Origin: Trichobilharzia regenti
Taxonomy: Eukaryota > Platyhelminthes > Trematoda > Strigeidida > Schistosomatidae
NCBI GenBank assembly: GCA_944472135.2
Contig: OX235262.1
Span: forward strand, 28,381,362 to 28,445,361
Length of the DNA: 64,000 bases
Direction of reading: 5' to 3'
Of the stretch, positions 15,101 to 27,100 are shown in pieces; position 1 is the first letter of the stretch, and each line of letters starts with the position of its first letter. A program made the translations under genes and the position numbers. The notes under the pieces are model-generated. The model ran no database searches. It saw only the letters and a list, made by a program, of their open reading frames with translations, and had not been told where the DNA came from.

Positions 15101-18100
15101 ACTCTATAACTTACCTGAAGCGATTAAATTACTTGTCGGATTGAATTGTATGCATACAACTTCTGCTGTATGACCCTGAAAGACATAATGACATTCCCCA
15201 GTTTCAGCACTCCATAATCGTGAAGTTTTATCAAAGGAACCAGTTGCAATTTTATCTGAAATAAAAAAAGAATAGTGGTTATAAATTTGTAGCGGTAAAT
15301 AATTCCCCAAAATTATTGACCACAGCAATCACTCATTGGATGCTGACCACCACTGTTTAAGTCGACTTGTTTAGCTGAAGGCTTCCGGTCAAGCATCCCC
15401 GCCATTTGGTACCCCGTCGTGTCACGTGCACGATCACTAGCTAGCTAAGCGTTCGTCTGACGGCTTGTTTTGGTCCCGAAATATATCACGTAGTTTGGAC
15501 GATCAAATATTGGCTTTTGCTTTGTCTTTGGTACGCGAGAATAAATTAATTAGAAGTTGCTGAACGAGATATCCGTCAACCTCTAAACTGGTGAGCCCAA
15601 CCGCGAACTTCATCCACGATAAATCCGCAGATAACCCCGGTGAGTTCGTTCCATTTTGTATTTGTTCTTGTACCATATATTATTCGACATAATTTTCGTC
15701 ATGAGTGATCTTAGTCCCAAGGTCATCCGTATCCGCTCAACTCCTAAAACCATTCAGCTCGTACCATACTGGCCAGATAATGCTGAAACGTGGTTTCTGC
15801 TAGCTGAAGCAGATTTTTGTGAGCATGGGATAACCGATCAACGTTCACAGTTACTTGCAGTTATTCACGCCCTACCGCGGGAATTCAGCAAGTACGTAAC
15901 ATCACAGATGTTGAGTCCCGAGGTAAGTAACTCGTACGAGTTGCTCAAAGCATCCCTCCTCAGGAGAAACGTTCTCACGGACCGACAACGTCTAGATGAA
16001 TTATTTCGTAACATCGAGTTAGGAGATCAGTCAGCCGTGAGCATGCTGACAAGAATGAAAGAAATCGTCGGCCAAAGTCAGTTCGACGAAGGACTGTTTA
16101 GAGAACTCTTCTTAACCAAGCTGCCACAGTCTGTACAGACCGTACTTGTGACACTTCAGGGTACTGTAATAGAGACTTAGCTATTACTGCAGATAGGATT
16201 CTAGAAATAACTAAACGGTCAGTTCCCGAAATATGCTCGATGACTAAGCAGACTTCGAGTAAGGATCCTGCAATGATAGAGTTATGCAACTCCATCCAGC
16301 AGATGTTTAGGTCAAACATGCATTCTAACTCCTCCGACCGTCGTCCTAAATCTCCTCAACGCAGGAACTCACGTGGTCGATCTAAGTCCAAACCACGTTC
16401 ACTGAAAAACCCTGACTGGTGCTGGTACCACAACACCTATGGCCAAGAAGCGAAGTGTTGCCGTAAGCCTTGTAACTTCGGAAATGTCTCAAAGTCTGTG
16501 GGAAACTATCCCGCCGGCACGCGTTAGCGGCAACCGTCGCCGGTGGCACTAGCCGCCTACTTTACATCCATGATGTGATAAGCCAGACTCGATACTTAGT
16601 CGACACAGGCGCCGAAGTCAGCGTCCTTCCTGCTACAGCAGCAGATCGACAGAAGGAACCTACCTTCAACTTACAGGCTGCAAATGGAAAACCAATCGCA
16701 ACCTTTGGTAGGAAATACGTCTATCTGAACGTAGGTTTACGCAAACCTATTCGGTGGATTTTCCTTCTCGCTGACGTTACAATGCCCATCATTGGCACGG
16801 ACCTACTTAATCATCATGATTTACTCGTAGACGTCCGCCGAAAACGACTGATTGACAATACTACTAGTCTGTCTATCAAAGGCATCAGCTACATAGGCCC
16901 TAGTTTGTCACCCGTTAAGATAAAGGCAATCCTTGATCCAACTTTTCAACCTATTGTTGACAAGTATCCGGAACTTAATTGCCCGTCGAACGACCTACCG
17001 TGCATAACCAGCAATGTTATGCACCACATCATTACCACAGGACAACCTGTGACATCTAAAGCACGACGATTAGCTCCTGACAAACTGAGAATCGCCAGGA
17101 ATGAATTTGACCATATGCTTACCCTTGGCATCATTCGACCTTCGAATAGCCCATGGGCATCCCCACTTCATATGGTTCCGAAAAAGGATAGCAATGATTG
17201 GCGACCCACCGGTGATTACCGGCGAGTGAATGCCAAAACAACCCCTGATTGCTACCCGTTGCCTCATATACACGACTTGACGGCAACCTTATCCGGCGCG
17301 ACTATATTCTCCAAAATCGACTTGGTTAAAGCGTATAACCAAATCCCGATGGCAACAGAAGATATCCCGAAAACGGCTATCATTACGCCTTTCGGACTTT
17401 TTGAATTTCTACGTATGCCATTCGGTCTCCGGAATGCAGCCCAAACATTCCAACGCTTCATTGACGAAGTATTTCGCGGTCTCGACTTTGTATACGCATA
17501 CTTAGACGACTGCCTCATTGCCAGTCCAGACAAGGAAACTCACCTTAGGCACTTGGACTTGGCATTTGAAGGTTACGCCAACATGGTGTTACCATTAATA
17601 TTCAAAAGTGTCAAATCGGTGTTGACTCACTCGACTTCTGGGTCACACTATTGACTGCAAGGGCATTCGCCCACTGGCTACTAAGGTCGAGGCTATACTG
17701 AACTTTCCAGAGCCACAGACGGTGAAAAGTCTCCGCACTTTTAACGGCTTAGTAAGTTATTATCGACGCTTTATTCCCAACTGTGCCTCTTTGATTCAGC
17801 CATTGACAGACCTCCTTCGAGGGAATAACAAGTCCATAGAACTTGACGCGTCTGCTCGAAATGCTTTTACCCAGATTAAAAAAGCTATTGCGAATGCCAC
17901 ACTTCTGATGTATCAGGATCCAACGGCACCGTTAAGTATCTCGGTTGATGCATCAAACACTGCAATCGGCGCAGTTCTACAACAGCTAGTTGACAAAGAG
18001 TGGCAACCACTCGCCTTTTTCTCGAGCGCCTTCAATTAGCTGAAACGAAGTACAGCACATTCGGCAGAGAACTTCTGGCTATGTACTGTGCTATACGACA

Positions 18101-21100
18101 TTTTAGACATTCGGTAGAGGGTCGTGAATTCATAATTTTTATTGATCACAAACCTCTGACGTACTCTCTGAACTCACCTTCAGATAAGTATTCACCCAGG
18201 GAATCACGACAACTGGATTACGTCTCACAGTTTACATCAGATATTCGCCATGTATCCGGAGTAAACAACACTGTGGCAGATGCCTTGTCGCGCGTTTGTT
18301 CCCTCACCCAAATCGACGGCATAGACCTTGTAAAACTGGCTCGTCTTCAAAAAGAAGATACCGAGCTTCAACATGAGTTGTCGAAAACAACTCTACAATT
18401 AGCTGAGAAACCCTTAGGTATGGGAAGAGATACTATTCTATGTGACATTTCCACGAGTACTCCTCGCCCCATCGTGCCTAAAAGTTATCGCCGTAACGTC
18501 TTCAATACGTTGCATGGCTTATCTCACCCAGGTATTCGAACTACTGTCAAGCTCGTAACTAGTCGGTTTTGTTGGCCTGGCATTAATAAAGAAGTAAGGG
18601 AATGGGCACACACGTGCTTAGCTTGTCAAAAGTGCAAGGTGATAAGACACACCAAAAGCCCACTTGGCACCTTTCTTCTCCCTGACGCTCGTTTCGAACA
18701 CGTCCATATAGATTTGGTTGGACCCCTTCCTGAATCCCATGGATATACTATATTTTAACTTGCATCGATCGATTCACACGATGGCCGGAAGCAGTACCCA
18801 TCAAGGACGTATCTGCTGAAACAGTCGCACGCGTCTTCGTAGAAAGATGGATCGCTAACTTTGGATGCCCATCTTCCATAACAACTGATCGCGGGCGGCA
18901 ATTCGAAAGTGGCTTATTCTTCGCCCTGACTAAAATCATAGGTTGCATGCGTTTTCGAACAACAGCCTACCATCCTCAAGCTAATGGTATGGTAGAACGT
19001 CTACACAGACAGCTGAAAGCTGGTCTGTCAGCTGCAAACAACACCCATTGGACTGAATCCCTTCCGTTAGTTCTCCTAGGGATACGAAACGCCTTGAAAA
19101 CCGATGCTGGTTGTACTAGCGCCGAGCTAGTATATGGCACGACACTGCGACTGCCTGGTGAATTTGTTTCTCCCTCGAGCTTCCCACCAGTGGTAGATCA
19201 CGCTTCATACGTCAGCAGGCTTACAAACGCAATGCGTTCAGTTAAACCTGCTCCCCTTCGTCCACAGTCCATTGATGTTTTCGTTCATCCGTGTTTGAAA
19301 ACTTCTTCACATGTATTTGTTCGTCGCGACTCTGTGCGCAGACCCCTGGAACCTCCATACGACGGACCTTATAAAGTAATTAAACGTTCTGATAAATTCT
19401 TTGTCTTGGACAAAAAAGGCCGCGAGGACACCGTCAGCATTGACCGTCTGAAACCGGCTTACTTGGAGGGTAATCCTATTAGCATAGAGCTCAACGTACC
19501 CCAAAATCCACAAGTAACAGAAGATCGTTTAGACATCGATGAAGTCACTAGCACAGCGACAGCTACCGAATCTTCTGTTGAGCCTCCTAAGAAAACCCGT
19601 TCTGGACGCACCGTAAGGTTCCCAGAATATCTGCACACTTATATGACATAACGAAGTCGTGTGATTCACGCAACTCATCCGTTTGTGGTACTAACTATTT
19701 TTTTAGACGTATCAATTTTTTTTATGCAGTATCACAAAACACAAAAATTTTTTTTCAACAGTACATGTAACATGCACAAAAAATTTAATTAGATGTATTT
19801 TTTTCGGTGTTCTGAACTTAGCATTATTTTACTGTATAGTAAATGCACATCATTTTTTTTAACCAAAAAGCTGATTTGGTACATTTTCCTCGACATGGTT
19901 CTTAGCGTTCTTGTTTTCTTTTCCAGGTGCGACGGGCACTGGACAGGAAACAAACGAAGCACGGGATCCAACGAACAACAACAAGGAAGCTATGTACAAA
20001 CACCCTATTAGCATAGGCAGACAAACCAGTAGGCACCCCACCAAGCCGCTCGGAAGATTTTTTTCACCCGAAAGGGAACCATCGAGTTTTTTTTACTTCC
20101 GGCTGGTTCTGTCTTAGGGTCCTCACCACCCCACTAGGGGGGAGTGAGCTGTAGCGGTAAATAATTCCCCAAAATTATTGACCACAGCAATCACTCATTG
20201 GATGCTGACCACCACTGTTTAAGTCGACTTGTTTAGCTGAAGGCTTCCGGTCAAGCATCCCCGCCATTTGGTACCCCGTCGTGTCACGTGCACGATCACT
20301 AGCCAGCTAAGCGTTCGTCTGACGGCTTGTTTTGGTCCCGAAATATATCACGTAGTTTGGACGATCAAATATTGGCTTTTGCTTTGTCTTTGGTACGCGA
20401 GAATAAATTAGTTAGAAGTTGCTGAACAAGATATCCGTCAACCTCTAAAAATTCAATCAATTTTTTGAGGAGTTTTATTCTGTATAATGGAGTTGGATAG
20501 TACTGTTAGGAGAAAATCATTACCTGGAAAGAAATATGTGGTGGATCTGCGCAATCCATCTTGAATTAGCCTTGAAGAATTTGCACAAAAGCTGACAGAG
20601 ATGAATACTAGGTTACGGTGAAGCGTAGGAGGCTGTCGAATGACATCGCGCTCAATGCATGCCATCACTTGGGTGGAATCCAAATGGGAAGCTGAGACTA
20701 GTGGATCGTCGATGCGAGAGTGACATGGAGGAGATCGTGTGAGTTGGCGGAGGAGATGAGACATAATGCGCAATCGTGTGGCTATCCAGTTGAAGAGGAC
20801 AGCAGAGAATACAGCCAAGTGGAGATGTGTTGTCAAAGCCCGATATTCCATTCGGAACCCAAGGAAATAATAATGATACTCTGAAGTGAGAGCCAATCGT
20901 AAAATTAGTCTCCCTTTGTATGTATGCAGAAACAGTTTATCGTTACACTTAACTTATCTTGGTAATATTCTTTATTTTTGTTTAACTTCCGAACGAAATT
21001 AATCAGCTTCGTTTTCACATAGGATTTCCTTAAAAACAGCGCTTCGATAGTGACATGATTTTGAAATAAAAGGTACTTGTGAAGGTGGTGAAGATCAGAA

Positions 21101-24100
21101 CTAGCTTTTCGTCCTATTTAGAACTCGTTAAATGGACGTATCTGAAGTGCGTCGGTGGTTCAGCGCCAGAACGCTTGCCAACCACGCCAAAGTTCTGGGG
21201 TTAAAACCACGACTAAGGCACTCCTAAACCTCACCAAGCCAGTAATGAGACTGGTTAGGATGGAAGGCTGAGCGTGAGGCTGGTAACGCCCCTCCTTAAA
21301 ATTAGAAACCACTGCTTGAAGCCCCCTATGTTCCACTCGGAACTTAAAGGAATAAAATAAAGGAATGTGGATCTGAGTACATCGGCCGTACCATGAGCGG
21401 ACTTGAAAAACGCGCTCGTGAACACTACTTAGCCTAGCTAACAAAAGGAGACCAAAAACGTGTATACAGTTCAGTGACAGAACATCTGGTCAATTCAGGA
21501 CATTCAGCGCCCTTCGAAAAACCCTTCAAAGTAATATACAAGGTTCAATCAAACCTATCAAAGGGAGTGAAATCAAGACATCTGGGCAGAGCTGAGGCGT
21601 TAGCTATCCAAAAGCTCAAACCCACGCTTTGTATCCAAAAGAAATACGTCCAACCCCTGTCCATGCCATGGGCATCATAAACAGGTGAATTTTTTTAGTA
21701 ATCACCATCCCATCGCCTTTCTTATCTAAACTTCCTGTCTATTAATGTTATTTTTTAAAGTTTTTCTTAATCCCTGTTTACAATACCATATTTTCAAATC
21801 CGAACTTCCAGTTTATTTTATCATTTTATTATTTCTACATATTTAATCCCTGATTGCATAAACAATTATTCATCACATTAGTTTTTTTATCCAAACATCC
21901 TGTCTATTTTGTTATTTCTACATTTCTAACCCCCAATTGCACAATGTCAATCTTCTTAGTTATTATGATGCCACTTTATTTGAGTTTTATCCATCCCCCT
22001 GTTTATTATGGCATTCTAATTCCTAATTGTAATTTTTATTAATCTGACCCTTAACCGGAAATTATTCTGCAACTTTCCCATCCATTTGATATAAATACAC
22101 GAATGTACAGCCTAGATGATGACTTCGTCGAAAAGAAAATTTTCTTCGCTACGATTGTCTTTTTGGAATAAAATCAAATCTGGATGTTTCTGTATCTCAG
22201 TGAGTAACAGTATTTTTTACAAACTTCTTCCAAGCTGGTTATGTTTAGACTGAATAGATATTTCTGAGTCATTTTAAACGGTACTTCACAAAAAAGTCTT
22301 TTGCTGTTTATATTTCTACTAATGAATAAATGTATGACGAAGTATGGACATATCTACAATAGATTATTAGATGGTTAGAGGCGTTCGGCAGGAAGTCTTG
22401 GACCTAGGTCTCGTTGTTGTTGGCACTCACCTGTCAGCAGGGAGTTTTTCCAGCCTTGGGAGAGCTGATATCCCTTCTGAAACTCGAACCCGTGTTACCC
22501 AGTGCTGCAGTCACAGACAGCACCACTGAGCTGTTCGGGTTTACGACTGATCTTCCATAGGACATTACTCGATGCCTTGATTGGACACTAGGCACTAACT
22601 AGTGTCACGCATCCAGTCCTTTGTTTGGTGCAGAATGATGGCTTGGTGGCCACATTGTAAACTTGACTGAAAGGATATAGTCTGTACCAAACAAGGGACT
22701 AGACGCATGACCCTAGTCACTGCTTATTGTTCAATGAAAATATCTACAATAAGTAGTATATATAGTTTTTCATAAAAACATTGCTCGTGATTCATCTGTC
22801 AGCCATGACTATTCTAGAACACTTAATTGTGAATTCTCAGATGAAATTCACTATTACAATTGTAATAATAATGTTATTGGACCGGAACAAGTAGGAGAAA
22901 TGTAATCCTATACAAAATAGGCATAGAATATTTTTAAAGCAAATTTAAAAATCCTTCTGTCTTTGAACATCAATAATCTAAGGTAGAAAGTCATACCACA
23001 CGTAGCCATTGATCACTAGAGGACCTTATTTTAGTTAGAGCAACTGAAAAATAGAATAAGATCTCTAAAATCGATTTCTTAAGATAGGATTTTTTATTCA
23101 CCCTAGGGGAATAAGAGATTTATTTATAGGATAATTCGATAAATGAAGCATATAATGGCAAAGTATTACGAAGATTAAGGGCAAAGTTAAAGTATCATAG
23201 CCTAAGTAAGGGTCTTTCAGAAATTAACCTTTGAGAATCAAACAGATACAGAGAACGCCATGCAAGGTAATTACAAATCAAATCATGTCTGTCTTTTTGG
23301 ACTTGGAGAGCGTAGATACAGTATTCTACCTATTCTCTAGGCACTTTCTCTGCAAATTTATACTTTTAGATAGGGTTAGGGCTTTTAAGATTTAAGTTTA
23401 GGGTCTAGAGTTAAGATTAGAATTAGGGTTAAAGTTAGGCTTGTGGTTAGAGTTAGGAGTAGGCTAAAGTACAGTGCCAGAAATGGATCAATGGATAGCA
23501 AAGCCTAGTTTGGGATTCTCCAGCAGCACTCACACACCACCAACGTCCGAACCTAGGACCTTCTGGCTACAAGGCTAGCGAGCTCATAGACCATTCAGCA
23601 GCCATTGGGTCCCAACCTGATCCATTGTCCAGTCCATGAATTCCAACTTCTGCCAATTCACGACCACATTACAATGTCTTCGATGAGTAACTGTCCTCAC
23701 CGATGTCAGCTGATGATGAAGTCCTCCAACCAATCAAACAAAGTCCCCATAAACCATTACTTGAAAATTGATCTGATGCTAACTAGCGACTGACCCTATT
23801 CAGGCAGTTACTTGGGATCCTACTGCGAAGCCCTGACTAGTGGGGTACAGCCGATCGGGTGTGAGGACAAATGCTCGCCGAAGACATTGGCTAGCGGTCA
23901 CACTATGTCGTGAATTGGCAGAAGCTGGAATTCATGGGCTGAATGGCCTTTGGATTGGGTCCCACTGGGTTAATGGTCTACGAGCTCGCTAGCCTTGTAA
24001 CCAGAAGGTCCTGGGTTCTAACCCTTGTGGTATGTGGGTACTACCAAAGATTCCCAAACAAGGCTGACTAAACAGCTGGCTGCCCAGTACTCCCTGCAGG

Positions 24101-27100
24101 CTTTCCAATAGTTCTCTAACCGATGTCAGCTCATGATAAAATCCTCCAACCAATCAAACAAAATCCCTAAAAATCGATACTTCACTCATCTACTTATCGA
24201 ATCAATTTATATTATTCTTTTAAATGGCAAAATAGAAGGATAAGTAAAATGATTAAAGATTCAAGAATACGAAGGATAATAAGTGGCACTATTTTTGGTA
24301 ATATAATCAGATTAGCATTTCTAAGATGGAGGATAATAATGATAATACCCTTTTATTTATATTAATTGGTCTTTCTCTTTTCTTTTCTTCATTTTTCATA
24401 TAAATTGACTTGACAGGTAAATATGTGATCAGGTTATTCGAAGTCTACTGCACAAATGCGTGATTATTTGAAGGATTATAATTATTTTAAATTGATGAGG
24501 TTCAGAACAGATTTTTTTTATTTACAAGGTTATGGTATGACAGCTGACGATACTACACATTTTCTCAGGCTGAAATAAATGAAGCCAGTTTCGAATCCGA
24601 GATACACTGACTGAAAGTCAAGCGTCTAAGTCAATGAGTTAAATCTCCAATATGCACTTATCAAATGAAGAAAACAAAAGGCATTAACATTCGAATAAGT
24701 TACAATATGCTGACTGATTGGTTTCAACATAGAAATTTGCATCAATGTACAGCAACAGTCCGAGTCGCCATATTCCATATGGCAAACAAAGCAAGAGAAG
24801 AATATATTATAATTATTGTTCCCTTGACTTCCTAGTGGAATATAGGGCTTCAACTGCACGTCTCCACTTGCTTCTGTCTTCCTTCTGCTGTACTTTTTAC
24901 CTGCATCCATGTTAGTTCATACTGTTTTAACTCCTCTTCCCACGATCTCCTCCATGTCACCCTGCATATTTGTTGGGCGATTGGTTCTTGTTTTGTTTGT
25001 TCCCATAGTTTCTTGTTGGTGATTCTTTCTGGCCCGGCCATGTGATCTTCAGTATAGGGCGAAGACAGTTGTTGATAAAGGTCCGCAACCTGTTGGAAAT
25101 ATTCTTTTTGACCCGCCCACCAAGTTTCTGATCTGTATAGAAGAACTGACTGACTTGACGTCGTTTGTATTGAAAATCCGACCGAATTTTGTTGTTGATT
25201 CTGGCTGAGTGACGAAGATTTCCAGATTGGTTTCAGGTTGATGAATGTGTGTGTTCTCGCCATTCCGATGATTCTCGATTTGACATCCTCGTCCGTTCCA
25301 ACTTCCTGTAGTTGAGACAATGCTCCCTAGCTAGATAAGTGAATGAATGAACGAAGTAACCTCTTTCAAATCCCTCCCGTTGATGGTAATTGGAGCTGGA
25401 TGTTGCTGCTGCTGTTGTTGTTGTTGGTGGTGGTGGGTTGGTTGTTTTCCTCATCTCCGTCTTGTCTATGTTCACCTGGAGTCCTGTCTTCGCCGGCTGC
25501 TTCTTCGACCAGTTTGTCGGTCGGTTTTCGCTTGTAAGTCTTCGATTTTGTGTGACATCAAACATAAATCATCCACTCGCGAAATCCAGGTCTTCTAGGT
25601 TCTTCACGTCGGTACCAGCACAGGATATCCCTATCTGCTCGTTTCCCACTCTCTGACGCATAATCCAGTCCACCACAATTAGGAATATCATTGGTGATAA
25701 TAAGCCAGCACCCTTGTCTTACTCCTGTGTTTACTCCGAACGCCTCGCTGAGTTTTCCGTTGTGGATCACTTGACATGTGTCGTTGTCGTACAGCTATTG
25801 AATAAGTTTGATGAATATTTGGGGTACGCCGTAGTACTCGAGTAGTAGAAAGAAATGCAAAATAGTGACATTTCGTATTCAACCTTTCATTTTTGTGATG
25901 AACACCAACGCCGCTTGACAGGAGTGAATATCAGTTACATGATAGAGACCACACGACAACATTTCTAGAGGAAGATCGAAGTCTACCCCCAGTCGGCAGT
26001 ACTAGAATGTTTACGACGGCTGTTAGATTGACAGACAAAAATCATTGAATTTTAGAACCTTGAATAAGTTATATTTCTTAGTGTATACAGTGGCTAAATA
26101 TTATGAATGATGAATATTTGTTAGTTAGTTAATTAGTTAGTTAGTTAGTTCTAACAAACTTCTGTTGACATGAGATACGAATTAGATTATCACAATATAT
26201 CCTATTCACAGCACAGATACGTAAATTAATTCTTCAAACAGACGATAGTGTCATGCATGTTGTTAAGGTGTTTTTTCAGATACCATTCATTTTCTGAACA
26301 TACTGGTCCATGGAATATTAATCAATATAACAGAGTCAAGAAATAATTAATAATAAGATTATAAGAAAACCAGATATTCACTGTTTCAAATGAGTAGGTT
26401 GGTTACTCTTTTTGGTTGCTAAGCATCCTGTTAGTTTATAGTGAAGTATTAAAAAGGTTTATTTCAATGGTTGTTAGTATAAATAAAACAGTTAGTTCAG
26501 TGAATAGACTCTTTTCAGTGATTTCATTTTCTTTAGTTGTACAGTTAAATCTATCATTACAATTTTTTCCACAAAAGAGGTGAGTTTTTATAAGTGTATT
26601 TGCTAAAATTAATCAATACATAGGAGAATTTTGAATAGAAGTGATTTAATAGCAGCGCGCGTGTTCCAATCATTAAATTACCTCAATATAAATTCATGCA
26701 CATTTGTTATGTTTCACAGCACGTTGAGAGTGAAATAAGGGCCCTGAACTGAACACTGACATACTGATCGTAAGTATTGCTTGACTACGCCAACAACATT
26801 TTACAACAGCTACCTGTTTCTCCAGCCGGCCCTACTTAAGCAAGAACACACAACCATATGAGAGCCGCAAAGTATATTTTACGCAATAAAGTATAATTCA
26901 AAATATCACCAAGGATATGTCAACTATTCTGTAATCATGATCAATAAAAATATTGGGCGTTACTTTACGTGGATCAAATTAGGACTGGTTATTTCCACAC
27001 CGGCCACCGACCACCATATCAATATCTTAAAAAGTTATTTTTACTTTATTATTGTTCCTACGGGCTTCAACAATACATGTCGTTCAATGGCCTTCTCAGC

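Larger units (their letters stand above)
15288..20448 (+). mobile_element. Ty3/gypsy LTR retrotransposon, CsRn1-like, full length but frameshifted
   Basis: Two 299-bp LTRs flank gag, protease, RT, RNase H and integrase. A 5-bp target duplication, AAATT (15283-15287 and 20449-20453), marks the ends; a 4-bp AATT reading is also possible. The LTRs differ at three positions by eye, about 1%, so the insertion is recent. A Gag zinc motif of the unusual CHCC type points to the CsRn1 clade described from Clonorchis. The coding region has about five frame breaks, so this copy is probably not autonomous. It lies in DAW1 intron 5, antisense to the gene. Confidence 0.93.

Noticed and set aside
22105..22135. 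Hammerhead-like GATGATGA...GAAA in the Penelope 3' UTR
   Set aside because: The hairpin GAC-TTC-GTC would consume core bases, and C3 of the core is A. No stem I partner found.
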